From assembly GCA_015501585.1 (NCBI GenBank), contig JADNRY010000072.1, positions 186,001 through 250,000 on the forward strand: a stretch of DNA of 64,000 nucleotides, written 5' to 3'. The position numbers and the translations under genes are program-made. A model generated the notes under the pieces. It made no database searches, was not told where the DNA came from, and saw only the letters and a list, made by a program, of their open reading frames with translations. Each line of letters opens with the position of its first letter. Positions within the stretch are counted from its first letter, which is position 1. The DNA is from Rhodocollybia butyracea (taxonomy: Eukaryota > Basidiomycota > Agaricomycetes > Agaricales > Omphalotaceae). Shown one piece after another: positions 46,740-57,759 of this stretch.

Positions 46740-48060
46740 ACGATCAGGTAAGGAACCTAGGATTTGTTCAAGACTTGGTACACGAGTAGGTACAGTGGCT
46801 ATTCAACGATGTGTGCTGTGTTGGAAGTTGGAAGCTGCAGGTCAATCAGAACACCATCGCCTTGAAGCTCAGAGGAGGAACAGACAGTGATATTGTAATT
46901 CTAAGGGGATTGCGAGATATCCATCGCAAACCTAATCTGAAAGCTCTTGAACAGAAAGAGTTCATTGTTATGCCGGAAATCGCACAAAGTTCATAGGATG
47001 TACATGCTCACCGTTACGAACGCGGTCGACGCGTCTCTTTCTTTCTTGGCTTCAGTGTACGCGCGCGCTAAGCGCTGATGGGCACAGGGCTTTAAGTAGA
47101 ATCATTGAACCAGTGCCTGCGAGAACAGGTTAGAAGTCCAATCGAGGCTCGGGACACGAGTATCTACAGTGCTCTACAGTGGCTATTCACTGTTCAGTGA
47201 TGTAAAAGATCAGAATCAGTAGTGACTGGTGAAGAGCATCACCTTGATCATTGGAGGAACGGACTCTGAGAGTAATTTTAGGTGTAACGCGATTGCGAGA
47301 TATCCATCGAAATCAGATCTGAAACGGTTGTAAGTACTTCTCTTCGACATCAAGAAAGTGCCTGGGCTAAGTCATCGTTGCACCGCCAATCCAGGATTTG
47401 CACCATCTAATAGGATGTACGTGCTTACCGTTACTGACGCGGACGACGCGTCTTTTCTTTCTTGGCTTGCGTCTAGATCTACGCTCCCAGGTTGTTCTTG
47501 GCTTGACGTTGTCCATCAACGTACGCGCCCAGTTAAGCGCTGATGGGCAAAGGGCTTTAGCGAAACACGTTACAGTGAGCTCCGTGTATTTGTTCGAGTC
47601 ATTTTGTTTCTTGACTTGAAGTTGCTACTACCGTTTTGATTCTTGAAGCTTGAAGACCCAGTAGCCATGGCCATGGCCAAAGATCTGCAGGAGCTCAAGG
47701 TGGTGAACGAGTCAGGAGTTCAGCTTCTAGGCTTACTGTTTATCAATCGTCTGTATTGATTCGTGCCCCTGGAACTCTCGAGGATCTGCAGAATTTGGAC
47801 AAGAAGCGGAAGGCGTGGTGAGAAGAAGTATGGAGGTACATGTGTAATAGCGGACCTTATTTGTGGCCCTGGGTATGAATTGACCTTCGTGGGTACGGTG
47901 GTAACGTATGTGAACCTATGTGTGCTCCGAGTCCTACTGACGTGGCTAACTAGCGCTCTAGAATTGACCTTTCTTTACTGACTTGATCTTTCTCAACGCA
48001 AGTATTTAGAGCTTTGCTGGTCTTTGGTACCGGTAAGTACCTAATCTAAGCTCGCTGTGT
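46740..48060 (+). repeat. REX1-unit upstream block, copy F, internally duplicated
   Basis: Two tandem versions of the same segment lie at about 46770-47085 and 47150-47560. Each runs from 'acacgagta', through 'gagatatccatcg', 'aggatgtac-tgct-accgtta' and 'gcggtcgacgcgtct/gcggacgacgcgtct', to 'aagcgctgatgggca'. The rest follows the other blocks to the REX1-like lead-in. Confidence 0.6.
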
Positions 48061-48120
48061 TCTCAAGTGACGTGGAATTCTTGTAGCTTAACTGTCCGTA
48101 CATTCTGGAAACCAGTTCGC
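48061..48120 (+). pseudogene. REX1-like fragment, copy F, left remnant
   Basis: The stretch 'cttgtagctta-ctgtccgtacattctggaaacca' matches the entry to the REX1-like segment in copy C (near 18420-18460). Similarity stops at about 48118, where the unrelated DUF6699-like segment begins. Confidence 0.5.
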
Positions 48121-48236
48121 ACATTATTAGGACAACGCCCTTTCAGCTTCTCTCAAAACGACGCACCAACGACGCAACTTTTTCATTTTCTCTTCACGAC
48201 CATTAACTAGAACTTTCAAAACACCTTGGGCTTTCA

Positions 48237-49390
48237 ATGGCCTCTTATTTCCGCACTATTTTTGGCTTTGGCGCGCCCTCGCATCACAACCGAGCTCGTT
48301 CAGCGTTCTCTTGGTCCGCGTGACGCGTAGCGATCCCGCACCTCCTCCTACCTCTGCCTCAACTCCCGCTCCCACATCCGCCAGCATCACCCTCAACTCG
48401 TCCTAGTGTCGCCTCGGATGTTCCTCCTCCTGCTCCCACCACGCGTGGCCATACCAGACTCACGAAATATCCCGCACCGACTCTGGCTCGCACAGAATAC
48501 GTACTATTCCGTAGATGGTACGAGCTCTGTGCGGAATTCTGGGTCAGGCGAGGGTCCTTTCGGTTTTTTCAGTCTTTCGCTCCCTTTGGGAGGCCGTCGG
48601 GTGAAGCTGATAGTATATGAGGGAGAGATTTGTTCTTCCCGCTCCAGAGAGCTACAACAACGAACAACATTGTAGTCAGAGCCAGACTCGCGGTAGAGGG
48701 TCCCGGTCAACGTTCAGCGACAGGAAGACTGCATGTCATCAACGGGTTCTTCCCCAATTGGCCGACTATTCCTCAGCATCATCATTGAACTTGGCTTCCT
48801 CCCCATCCAACTACACCCATGGCTCCAGTGCCTCGTTCATCCCTCCTCCGGCTCCTCCGCCCACGAAAAGGCCTCGTCAACCCGGACACACACCCACAAA
48901 ACTCCACTTCCATTCCCTCTTCGCCCCCACCCCCGCCCCAATTCTCTACGACGTCATTCTCCCTCCATCACGGAACTCCGTGCGTTCCTGTATCGACGCC
49001 AGCACCAACGCCTCCTCTTCTTCCTCTTCAAGCAAGAAACCCTCCAGCGATCCCGTCCCCACACACACCCTCTCCCAGCCTGCTACAGACCCTCCGACAT
49101 ACGGCACGCTCAAGCTCTATTGCGAGCGTTTTCCGTGGGTTATCACTGCATGCGACGGGTGTGCCTCTAGTCCTGCATCTAATGGTGACCGGGAGATAGT
49201 GGCTTGCTTGTGCTCCAATCTGAGTCTGCATGCACCTCGACCGAAATCCAAGGTCTACGGGAAAATTGAAACAATCATCATAAGTCGCGCTCTGCCTCAG
49301 CTCAAAAGAAACTGGAGCCTTCGCTGGCAGGATCTTCCCCCAAGCTGCATAAACGGAGCAACTCTTACCATATTCCTTCAATCTATGTGA
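48237..49390 (+). pseudogene. DUF6699-like protein relic
   Basis: A start-like ATG at 48237 reads MASYFRTIFGFGAPSHHNR and stops at about 48322. Later segments in other frames give SVDGTSSVRNSG near 48520, a Pro/Ser-rich middle, YDVILPPSRNSV near 48950 and THTLSQPATDPPTYGTLKL then CERFPWVITA near 49060-49140. The LxQPATxPP...L.....PW pattern is that of the DUF6699 domain, common in mushroom proteins of unknown function. Stops and frame changes make it a pseudogene. It interrupts REX1 copy F and is joined with loss of about 300 bases of that copy. Confidence 0.5.
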
Positions 49391-49679
49391 ATTTTTCACT
49401 CATATACCAATATGTAGCATATCTCCTTTGACCTGGAATACCTGGAATATTAGCAGAGGTCTGAGGAAGACAAAGTCACGTAGACAAAAACTGACCTAGG
49501 GATATATTTGCATCGCCGAAGTTACTGGATATCAGATAGTACTCGGGAGCGTCCGGCCATATTGAGTCGCCTTCGAGATCAAATGAGCGATTTGCAGAGA
49601 AGTGGATAGTCTCGTACCCAGCCGTATGATCAGACCGCTGTGGGTCAGATAGTCACGCGCGAGTTGGCTTTGCTTTGAC
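49391..49679. other. Unassigned spacer
   Basis: Between the DUF6699-like relic and the REX1-like remnant; nothing recognised. Confidence 0.3.
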
Positions 49680-50065
49680 CGCAGCCATAAAGCGTTCCAC
49701 CACCCTCTCCTACAACTCAGAAGAGCACGATTCGTTCTATACTGACGCCGCCCTGATCTATTCACACTCTCATGGCTGCCCGCTGAAACCTGGTCTCGCC
49801 TGGCTCGCCGAAAAATGGTGCGCGTGCGAAACACAGATCGGGGAGAAGGTGTGCACGACGGGCCAGAGGAAGATGCATGCACGATGATGGTGCTTGTGGT
49901 GAGAATGGAAGGGTGTTTGAGGAGTTCAAGTTCAAGGCTAATATGGAAGGCTTGTTTGAGAGGATTGGGAAGCCATCTTGCAGTCGGGCCATCTTGGACT
50001 GCAAGCACCTGCGGAAAGAAGATACAGACTGCAGTGATCAATCGTGGTCAAGTTGTGGTAATCCG
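49680..50065 (+). pseudogene. REX1-like fragment, copy F, right remnant
   Basis: It resumes the REX1-like segment: SFYTDAALIYSHSHGCPLKP, GLAWLAEKWCACETQI, then in another frame HDGPEEDACTMMVLV (one codon inserted in GHDPEED), FEEFKFKANMEGLFERIG and a last trace of the DHGNPG region near 50040. The GLAWL stretch is closer to typical REX1 than in the other copies. Confidence 0.6.
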
Positions 50066-50744
50066 GGAACGCCGTTTCCAAGTGCTCCAACTCTATGCTT
50101 TCTGGCGTCTTTCTCTTTCCTCCATTTTCGCTTGGCCTCCCATTATCTCAGAGTCATTCTTTCCTACCTTCCGATCTCTTCCCTTGTTACTTTCTACTGC
50201 TTTCTCTGGAATCATTTCGCTTACCGCCAAGTCATTGATGTATCTCTACCATTATCAACACTTCTAGTAGTGGTAGTATATATCTCGGCCTGATTCTTGT
50301 TCTTGTTCCCTTGTTGTTCCCCGTCTTATGCGAAGCCAAAGAGTCGTGAAATATTGATTCATAAAAGGAAGTTGATACTACTATTGAGACGATCAAGTCA
50401 GTATTGATAAAAGCAGTTCAGCATTGGCAATAGCGGTAACGAACATAACCGGGAACTCGGCGCGTGAGAGGGCGGTGATACTAACAGTACTTGTGGTGCC
50501 AGTAAAACGAGTGATATGTTCTAGAGCAGCAGTCAGGCTAGATTGTGAGTCAATACATATCCCCGACTCTGACCGAAGGGAAGAGAGGGTCTTGTGAACC
50601 TCGTTTCTTATCTGATCCTTCAGATTTCTGCCATGATGCAATGCTTCACACACTGATTCGATGACGCTATTGGCGATAACGCTCGTCGTGGCTGTTTTTC
50701 ACACGTTTCTTATTTTTCGACCACTCCAATCATCTCTATCGCCA
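50066..50744. other. Spacer before the Helitron ORF
   Basis: No gene recognised. The Helitron 5' end should lie in or near this stretch, but I could not fix it. Confidence 0.3.
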
Positions 50745-50836
50745 TATCAGCTTTCCGCACTGTATCAGCTTTCAGCACCGTATCAGTTTTCAGCACCGTA
50801 TCAGTTTTCAGCACCGTATCAGTTTTCAGCACCGTA
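50745..50836 (+). repeat. 18-bp tandem repeat, five copies
   Basis: Tandem copies of tatcagttttcagcaccg, the first two slightly different, start at 50745, 50763, 50781, 50799 and 50817. They lie in the leader of the Helitron ORF, inside an overlapping open frame (LSAPYQFSAPYQF). Confidence 0.9.
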
Positions 50837-50979
50837 TCTAGTTCTGTCGCCGCATCTTATTTCGGTAGGACACCTTTCGCCGTTACTGTATTCACTTCTG
50901 CTGCGACATCCTGTTTCTAGGACGACTTTCGCCGTTACCTCTGCCGCTGTGTCTTTTTTCCAGGTTCACTTTCGCCGTT

Positions 50980-53900
50980 ATGAATGCTATGTACGAGAGA
51001 TTTCTCTCAGTGAAAAAGACTATCCCGATATGGGCTGTACCAAATCTTGCTACCCAGCAGAGATTGCTGTTGAATTCGCTTCCTTTTTCTATGTTTACAT
51101 CGCTTCCTCAGTCGATAGGGAAGAAGTTTAAAGCTCGGAAGGCTGCTATATGTTTCATACAGGAGGAGTGCTCACGAATGCATGGTGAATTTGTTGATAT
51201 CGAAGATGATAATATGTTTGAGCGTGTTTTTTCAGGCTATAGGCAAGTGTTTGGTTCTCCGTTGGCTTATGAAATGGTGCAGGTGTTGCCTTGTAGTGTT
51301 GATTCTCGTGGAGTTGATCATGTACTTCTTCGCAAGAGTGTTTTGAAGAAGGTTGAAAGTGTGTTTCACTGCACAGATGAGGATGATATATCACAGATGG
51401 TGGATGCCTTCCACGTTGTTACTCAAAGTGAGAAAGGGAAATCTGTGTACAAGTCACAAAGTAAGTTTGGGTATGGTGTAGTGTCTTCACAGTCACTTCA
51501 GGTTTGCTTGAGTAAGTGTTTTGAACGGGATTTTCGAGCAATCTCCTCACTGGATGATTCTATGATTATTACGCTGTATCTTAGTGTGCAATGTTCTGCT
51601 ACAAGTGTTGAACTGTTTCAGCGAGATGATTATGTGTATCATATTTTGAAGAAGAGAGGATATGGACAAGCGGTTTTGGATGCTATATTTGAGCTTTGCA
51701 GTGATGTAGGATATGATGCAGCTAATGCATTTGCGGATGTTCGTGATGCCGTTGCAGAGCGACGCGGTGTGCGTGTTGCAAAGGTTGTTAAGGAGCAGAG
51801 CGAAGTTCAACGTGTCAGTTCTCAATGGCCACAGCCTATTTCTGATGCTGTTATTGAATCTTGCATACGCTCATATTCAGAGGGAATAAGATATAAACCG
51901 CTGGATATTTGTGCATCATGTGGATCTGAGGATCGCTTACGGTCAGGATGTTATCACACTGTTACTGATTTACCATCGCTGGAGTTGCTGCGTGTGCATA
52001 ATCCTTATATATTGGATCATGTCGCAAGTTCAAGGTTCTCTTATGTCAACAGTTCTTTGAATGGACTTTTGCTTGAACCTAAAGGTATAAAATTGAATGA
52101 GAGTGGTGTTGCTAATGTTTATTTTTGCTCAGAATGTTTTTCATCTCTTACGAGAAGTAAACTTCCACGGCTTGCTTTGAATAATGGCCTGTATCGCGGA
52201 GAACTTCCTGATGAGTTGAAAGATATCACATGGGTGGAAGAAATGGCGTGTAGCTTATATCGTACAACAGCCCATGTATCTCGGTTGTATGGTTCAACAT
52301 CTGAAGAAAATCCGTTGTATATTCATGGGAACACATGTGTACATCCTATGCAAGTTATATCTCATGCAAAGAAGTTGCCACGCACACCTAGTGATGTGAA
52401 TGATTTAATTACTGTTGTGTTTGTTGGTTCTCGGAAATTGAGAAAGGATGAATTAAGTAAGCTTAGTGCTTATATGGTGCGCAAGTCAAAAATCTTGTCA
52501 CTGTTGAAGTTTATTCAGGCACATTCTCGGGTGTTTTCTTGCTTACCTCCAATTGACTATGAAGCACTTGAACAGTATCCTGATGAAGGTGTGCTACCCG
52601 GATTGGAGGATCGGATGATATATGATATTGAATCAAATCCAGCTAGTCTTTTTTCCATGGAAACTTCTGGTTTTGATCAGCATGTAGGAGAACTTATGAC
52701 TGATAGTCAGCAGGATGATATGCTGTTGGAGAAATCTGGGCTGTATGATTCAGAGTCTAATTATGTACCTGCTAGATTTATGAGAGCCAGTGCACTGCAT
52801 AACATTGCAGTTGCATCTAATCCTACTCAGCGACTTCCACTCATATATGAAAAAGATCCAATAATTGAATATAATAATCCTGATTTGTTTCCTGGTATGT
52901 TTCCTACATTGTATCCTCTTGGTATAGGAGGTTTTGAAGATGAAGTACAAAATCCTCCTGTATCTCTTGAGTCTCATGCTGAACATCTTCTTGATCAAGC
53001 TGCACGCAACTTTCGATATCATTATTTCTATATGTTTGTGGTGCTGAATTTGATTCAGCGGCGGAAGGCTCATTTACATACATCATTGTTGGTAAAGCAA
53101 TCTCAGTTTGCGCGCATCGTTCCTGCAATTTTATCTGTAACACCAGAGGTTCTTATAAAGCTTTCTGAAAATATGCGCTATGAGAAGAACCTAGCATCAT
53201 ATACTGATGCTGAGAAAAATGCACTATTATTACTTAAAGAAGTTAATGTTGTGTCTGCAAAGATACCAGGATCTCAAGCTTCAAAAATTAGTGCTCGGCA
53301 TGAAATTCGCAGTTATTTTGCAATGTTTAATCTACCAACTTTGTTTTTCACATTTAATCCTTCTGCAGTGCATAGTCCAGTATTTCAGGTTATTTTTGGA
53401 GATGAGATGGTGGATTTATTATCTCGTTATCCTGAAATACCTGCTCGTAGAGCTGATAGGGCGATGCGGGTAGCTAAAGATCCTGTTGCTGCAGCTGATT
53501 TCTTTGAATTTATGTTTATATGTTTATTTCGTGATTTATTTGGTTGGGATTTCAAAGCTGGAAAGCCTGCTCGCAAAGGTGGAATATTTGGTGGCATGAA
53601 AGCATTTTATGGTGTTTCAGAGTTGACAGGGCGGGCTCAATTTCATGGTCATTATTTTATATGGTTGGAAGGTGCTGAAAATCCCTCTGAAGTACATGCA
53701 AAAATGCAACAATCTGATGAGTATTGCAAGAGGTTTTTTGCATTTTTTGAAAGCATTATATATCATCATCTTCCTGCAGTGGATATATTAATTGAAAAAG
53801 ATGATGAGCCACGTGTTGAAATGCCACCTGTACCTCCTCTTAATAGTAATGTTGAGTCGCATGATGCTGATTCGGTTGAATGGTTGCATAATTTTAAATG

Positions 53901-56900
53901 TGAACATAAAAGAATAGGAGAATGCCATCAAAGGCATCGCCATATGCCTGTGTGCTATAAGGGAAGAGAAGATAAGACAGTATGTCGCTTTTGTTTTCCT
54001 CATGATATTGTTCCCATATCTTATTTTGATAACAAAACAAATTCAATTATTTTTTCCCGACTTGAATCTGATGTCAATGGACATAATCCTGTTGTGCTGG
54101 TGTGCACTCGACATAATCATGATTTGAAATGTATTCTAAGTGGAAAAGCTGCAAGAGCAGCAATGTTTTATATTACAGATTATATAACAAAAATGCCTCT
54201 GAAAACTGAGCATTTGTTAACTTTATTGTCCAAGGCTGTTGCTTCAGTAACATTAGATGATATTAATGAGACTCCATTGGGAAAGTCTAAAAAACTTTTG
54301 CATCGATGCTTAACACATTTTGGTCGAGGACAGCAACTTCATGCACAGCAAGCTGTTCGATATTTGCGACAGCTTGGAGATACTATGTCATCTCATAAAA
54401 CAGTGCCTATGCCGTCTGGAAATTTGTTGATTTTTGTAAAACAGCAGTTCCCTATATTGCATAATCAGATGGATTGTGATGGTGATGATGATAATGCAGC
54501 AAGCGATGTATCAGTGAAAATATCAATTGATAGAAATGGCCGCTTGCGAGAATGCAACCAAGTTCATGATTATTGGTTTCGATGTCCGACTCTTAGTAAT
54601 ATAAATTTTTTTGATTTTATCCGGTATTTTTCATGTGAATCTAAGTCTAGCACACAGGTCAAAAATACAGCCCAGACTCGAGTTGGAGTTCTTATGCGCT
54701 ATAATTTACTTGATGGACATCCAAAGTCTGCAACACATCATCTTATTCGACATACATATCTCGAAAATGGTGATGTTGGTCCTGTTCTTGTACCTCTTGT
54801 TATTGGTTCAACAATTCCTCGCCAAAATTCACCTTTGTATAAATTGTTTGTTCTTGCTCATTTTAAGCCATTTTCTGCACAGAATCCTCTTGTTGAAGTA
54901 AGTGTTATAGATGAATTTGATTCATTTCCATTTGATGATGTAGCTAGAGCTGTTTTGCGCAATTGGGAAGCAATATATGAGTGTCAAGATGAGCGTGATG
55001 CTGAGCGCATTCGGAAACAGTCAAATATGATGAAGGATGTGAGCATGAATTTGCCTGACATGCCTAATGTCAATTATGATAATGACGATGATGTTCAGTT
55101 TGTGTATGGTTCAGGATCAAATTCTTTATTATCTGTCATGGATTATAAATCAGTTCTGTTGAAGCGCAATCTTGTTTTTTGCCAGTGGCTTTCTAAGCCA
55201 AGTAGTTTTTTGTGTACAAAATTGAAGGAGCAGGCTTCTAATTCAGCTTTACTTCAATATACTGCTGCACAGAAATCTGGTTGGAATAAAGAGATAAAGA
55301 CTCAAAGTAATTTAATATCAGCTGCTAGAAGGTCTCGTTCAGAACCATCTTCACAAGTTCAAACTTTGCAATTATATAATAATGATACTGCATCAATGAA
55401 TCAATATTACCATCAACAAACAATGCCACAAATGTCTTCATTACCTATTGTTACTTCCATTAACACATTGCAAAAAGGGGTTGCAGAGAAATTTCAGTTG
55501 AATGCAAAGCAGTTGCAAGCTTTTACAATAATATCTTCTACTATGATACAGCAAAATGTGCTTAACATATCTTCAAAGGATCCACTGCGGATGTTCTTGA
55601 CTGGTCCAGGTGGAACAGGAAAAACTCATGTTGTGAAAGCTGTCAGAGAAGTAATGAAATTTTTTGGATTGGACCATACAATCAGATTTGTTGCACCTAC
55701 AGGTACTGCTGCTGCTTTGATTGATGGAACAACTATCCATAAAGGTCTTGGAATAACAGTCCAGAAGGATCCAAAGGGTGTATCAAACCGCAGTTTAGGA
55801 GGATCTGAAGAAATTTCTTTTGAAATTGGTGTAATGGCAAGAGCTCAGTTGCGGCAGGAATGGAAAGATGTGCAACTGCTGCTTATTGATGAGATATCCC
55901 TGGTGTCACAATCACTTCTTGCTGAAATAGATGCAGCGCTGCGATTTGCAAAAGAAGTCCAAGATGAATATTTTGGTGGTATTAATGTAATATTTTCTGG
56001 TGACATGTATCAATATCCTGCATCTCCTGGTAGAGCATTATACATTCCTATAAAATCTCATGGTGTAAAAAAAGATAAAGAAACAATGAATAGACTTGGG
56101 CGCCTGGCTTGGAAGTCAATCAATGCTGTAATCACTCTTTCAGAACAAAAGCGAATGAATAGTGACACTCTGTATGCTGATGCTGTGTTTAGACTGCGGA
56201 CAAGACAATGTCTGCAATCTGATGTTGACTTGTTTAATAGTCGTGTTATGAAGTCTTCTGAATTTCCAGAAGGTGTTGTACTTGAAGAAGAATCTGCATA
56301 TTTATCATCAATTATTGTTTCAACTAATAAGCTGCGCCAAAGAATTAATCACTGGAAATGTCATGCAATTTGTCATGACATGACTTGTCCACCAGTTGTT
56401 GCATGCTATGCTCATGATAAAATATTAGAAAGTAGCTATTCACCATTGTTAGAAGAAGGATGCTTTCAAAAGGAGGTCCAGACTCAGTTGTTGAATTTAG
56501 ATACTTCATCTTCAACTTTAACAGGTTCTCTTCCTGGATTTCTTGATTTGTATATTGGTATGCCAGTTATTCTGCGTGGTCGCAATATTAATACAGATCT
56601 TGGTATTACAAATGGTGCAAAAGGTTTTGTGCGCAGCATTGATACTGAAATAGATGAAAATGGATTTTCTCATGCTACTGGTGCAATTGTTGAATTTCCT
56701 GGTAGCAAGGTTAAATTGGCTGGTTTACCACAAGGTTATTTTCCAATCAAGACTATTACATGGTATTTTTCAACATTGGTTGATGTTCCTGAAGTAGGAA
56801 AATGTAGTGTTCGGGTGATGCGCACACAACTTCCATTTCAGGCTGGTTTTGCTGTTACTGGTCAATCATCACAAGGCCAGACGCTGGCTGTTGTTATATG

Positions 56901-57237
56901 CAATCTCCATGATGGAAGTTGGGCTTCATATGTTGCTGCATCACGTGTTACAAGTCGAAGTGGACTGTTTATTACAAAGAAAGTATGTTTGCAAGATTTG
57001 AATGAACCCATTATACCACAGGAGTTGATATTTGAATCAAGGCGCTTCGAAGTCATTGAATGTAACACTTTAATTAAATGGGGTTTTTCATCAGATGTTG
57101 CTACTATAGTTCCTGATTATGAAAGTGAGACAATATTTACTATTAATCATACATTTGTTTTCCCTGATGTTCAACAAAAGCGCAAACGCACTAATGATGT
57201 TGATCATTTTTCAAAAAAGAGGTGTAAAAAGCGGTGA
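50980..57237 (+). CDS. Helitron Rep/helicase transposase, 2085 aa, intact
   Basis: One uninterrupted ORF encodes a rolling-circle transposase. The N-terminal region has Cys pairs (CASCGSEDRLRSGC at about 309, FCSECF at about 382) and a DUF6570-like stretch (LALNNGLYRGELPDEL). The Rep nuclease has the HUH motif FHGH (H889, H891) and the paired tyrosines Y1064 and Y1068 in YITDYITKM, which cut and carry DNA strands. The C-terminal Pif1-type helicase has Walker A GPGGTGKT (1542-1549), Walker B LLLIDEIS (D1637, E1638), FSGDMYQYPA (about 1673), SSQGQTLAVV (about 1962) and VAASRVTSRSGLFI (about 1985). It ends in a basic tail (KRKRTNDVDHFSKKRCKKR). Length and order are normal for fungal Helitrons. 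Absence of stops or introns in 6.3 kb and AT-rich third positions unlike the neighbours indicate a recent arrival. The start at 50980 is the first ATG of the frame. Confidence 0.95.
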   Translation: MNAMYERFLSVKKTIPIWAVPNLATQQRLLLNSLPFSMFTSLPQSIGKKFKARKAAICFIQEECSRMHGEFVDIEDDNMFERVFSGYRQVFGSPLAYEMVQVLPCSVDSRGVDHVLLRKSVLKKVESVFHCTDEDDISQMVDAFHVVTQSEKGKSVYKSQSKFGYGVVSSQSLQVCLSKCFERDFRAISSLDDSMIITLYLSVQCSATSVELFQRDDYVYHILKKRGYGQAVLDAIFELCSDVGYDAANAFADVRDAVAERRGVRVAKVVKEQSEVQRVSSQWPQPISDAVIESCIRSYSEGIRYKPLDICASCGSEDRLRSGCYHTVTDLPSLELLRVHNPYILDHVASSRFSYVNSSLNGLLLEPKGIKLNESGVANVYFCSECFSSLTRSKLPRLALNNGLYRGELPDELKDITWVEEMACSLYRTTAHVSRLYGSTSEENPLYIHGNTCVHPMQVISHAKKLPRTPSDVNDLITVVFVGSRKLRKDELSKLSAYMVRKSKILSLLKFIQAHSRVFSCLPPIDYEALEQYPDEGVLPGLEDRMIYDIESNPASLFSMETSGFDQHVGELMTDSQQDDMLLEKSGLYDSESNYVPARFMRASALHNIAVASNPTQRLPLIYEKDPIIEYNNPDLFPGMFPTLYPLGIGGFEDEVQNPPVSLESHAEHLLDQAARNFRYHYFYMFVVLNLIQRRKAHLHTSLLVKQSQFARIVPAILSVTPEVLIKLSENMRYEKNLASYTDAEKNALLLLKEVNVVSAKIPGSQASKISARHEIRSYFAMFNLPTLFFTFNPSAVHSPVFQVIFGDEMVDLLSRYPEIPARRADRAMRVAKDPVAAADFFEFMFICLFRDLFGWDFKAGKPARKGGIFGGMKAFYGVSELTGRAQFHGHYFIWLEGAENPSEVHAKMQQSDEYCKRFFAFFESIIYHHLPAVDILIEKDDEPRVEMPPVPPLNSNVESHDADSVEWLHNFKCEHKRIGECHQRHRHMPVCYKGREDKTVCRFCFPHDIVPISYFDNKTNSIIFSRLESDVNGHNPVVLVCTRHNHDLKCILSGKAARAAMFYITDYITKMPLKTEHLLTLLSKAVASVTLDDINETPLGKSKKLLHRCLTHFGRGQQLHAQQAVRYLRQLGDTMSSHKTVPMPSGNLLIFVKQQFPILHNQMDCDGDDDNAASDVSVKISIDRNGRLRECNQVHDYWFRCPTLSNINFFDFIRYFSCESKSSTQVKNTAQTRVGVLMRYNLLDGHPKSATHHLIRHTYLENGDVGPVLVPLVIGSTIPRQNSPLYKLFVLAHFKPFSAQNPLVEVSVIDEFDSFPFDDVARAVLRNWEAIYECQDERDAERIRKQSNMMKDVSMNLPDMPNVNYDNDDDVQFVYGSGSNSLLSVMDYKSVLLKRNLVFCQWLSKPSSFLCTKLKEQASNSALLQYTAAQKSGWNKEIKTQSNLISAARRSRSEPSSQVQTLQLYNNDTASMNQYYHQQTMPQMSSLPIVTSINTLQKGVAEKFQLNAKQLQAFTIISSTMIQQNVLNISSKDPLRMFLTGPGGTGKTHVVKAVREVMKFFGLDHTIRFVAPTGTAAALIDGTTIHKGLGITVQKDPKGVSNRSLGGSEEISFEIGVMARAQLRQEWKDVQLLLIDEISLVSQSLLAEIDAALRFAKEVQDEYFGGINVIFSGDMYQYPASPGRALYIPIKSHGVKKDKETMNRLGRLAWKSINAVITLSEQKRMNSDTLYADAVFRLRTRQCLQSDVDLFNSRVMKSSEFPEGVVLEEESAYLSSIIVSTNKLRQRINHWKCHAICHDMTCPPVVACYAHDKILESSYSPLLEEGCFQKEVQTQLLNLDTSSSTLTGSLPGFLDLYIGMPVILRGRNINTDLGITNGAKGFVRSIDTEIDENGFSHATGAIVEFPGSKVKLAGLPQGYFPIKTITWYFSTLVDVPEVGKCSVRVMRTQLPFQAGFAVTGQSSQGQTLAVVICNLHDGSWASYVAASRVTSRSGLFITKKVCLQDLNEPIIPQELIFESRRFEVIECNTLIKWGFSSDVATIVPDYESETIFTINHTFVFPDVQQKRKRTNDVDHFSKKRCKKR

Positions 57238-57759
57238 CAACACAGATCTTGGTAATGTCTGACCATACCACATGTAATAACATAGACTGTATTTGAGTGT
57301 TGTTGAAGCACCTACTGAGCTAACACCATATCATCCTTGGCTCTAATAGAAGTTGAATAAGTGCATGTTACTTAGGTTGAGACTGTAAATCCTTTTTCCA
57401 GAACCCCCCGCCCTTGATGCTAGTTGGGGGTTGGAATATGTTTTTCTCTCCTATGACCTCAAGCTTGTGCTTGCATGCTTCACTGTACTCTGTTATGCCC
57501 TCTCAATTTCTTGTATGCTATTGCGCTACCACTGTTTGTGATTACATTGGCATTTGTGGACATTATAGGCAGTACAAATTGTAGTTCAACTTCCATCTAT
57601 GATTGCAGATTGTCATGACCACTAAAAATCGCAATAAACAGTAGTCATATGGTGAAGGCCTTCAGAAATTTAAACACTGTATGGTGCACAGATTTCTGTT
57701 GTTAAAATGGTCATTAAAAAACACAGCCATGACTGTATATGGTGCAGTGGTAAGCCTTA
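57238..57759. other. 3' flank of the Helitron ORF
   Basis: No gene. AT-rich spacer between the transposase stop and the minisatellite; probably still inside the Helitron. Confidence 0.4.

Noticed and set aside
49532..50041. 169-codon open frame on the minus strand
   Set aside because: Antisense to the REX1-like remnant of copy F; no independent support.
50661..51131. 156-codon frame with SAPYQF repeats
   Set aside because: It overlaps the start of the Helitron ORF in another frame, and the repeats are the translation of an 18-bp tandem array.
52750..53073. Minus-strand ORFs within the Helitron gene
   Set aside because: They are shadows of the long plus-strand transposase frame.
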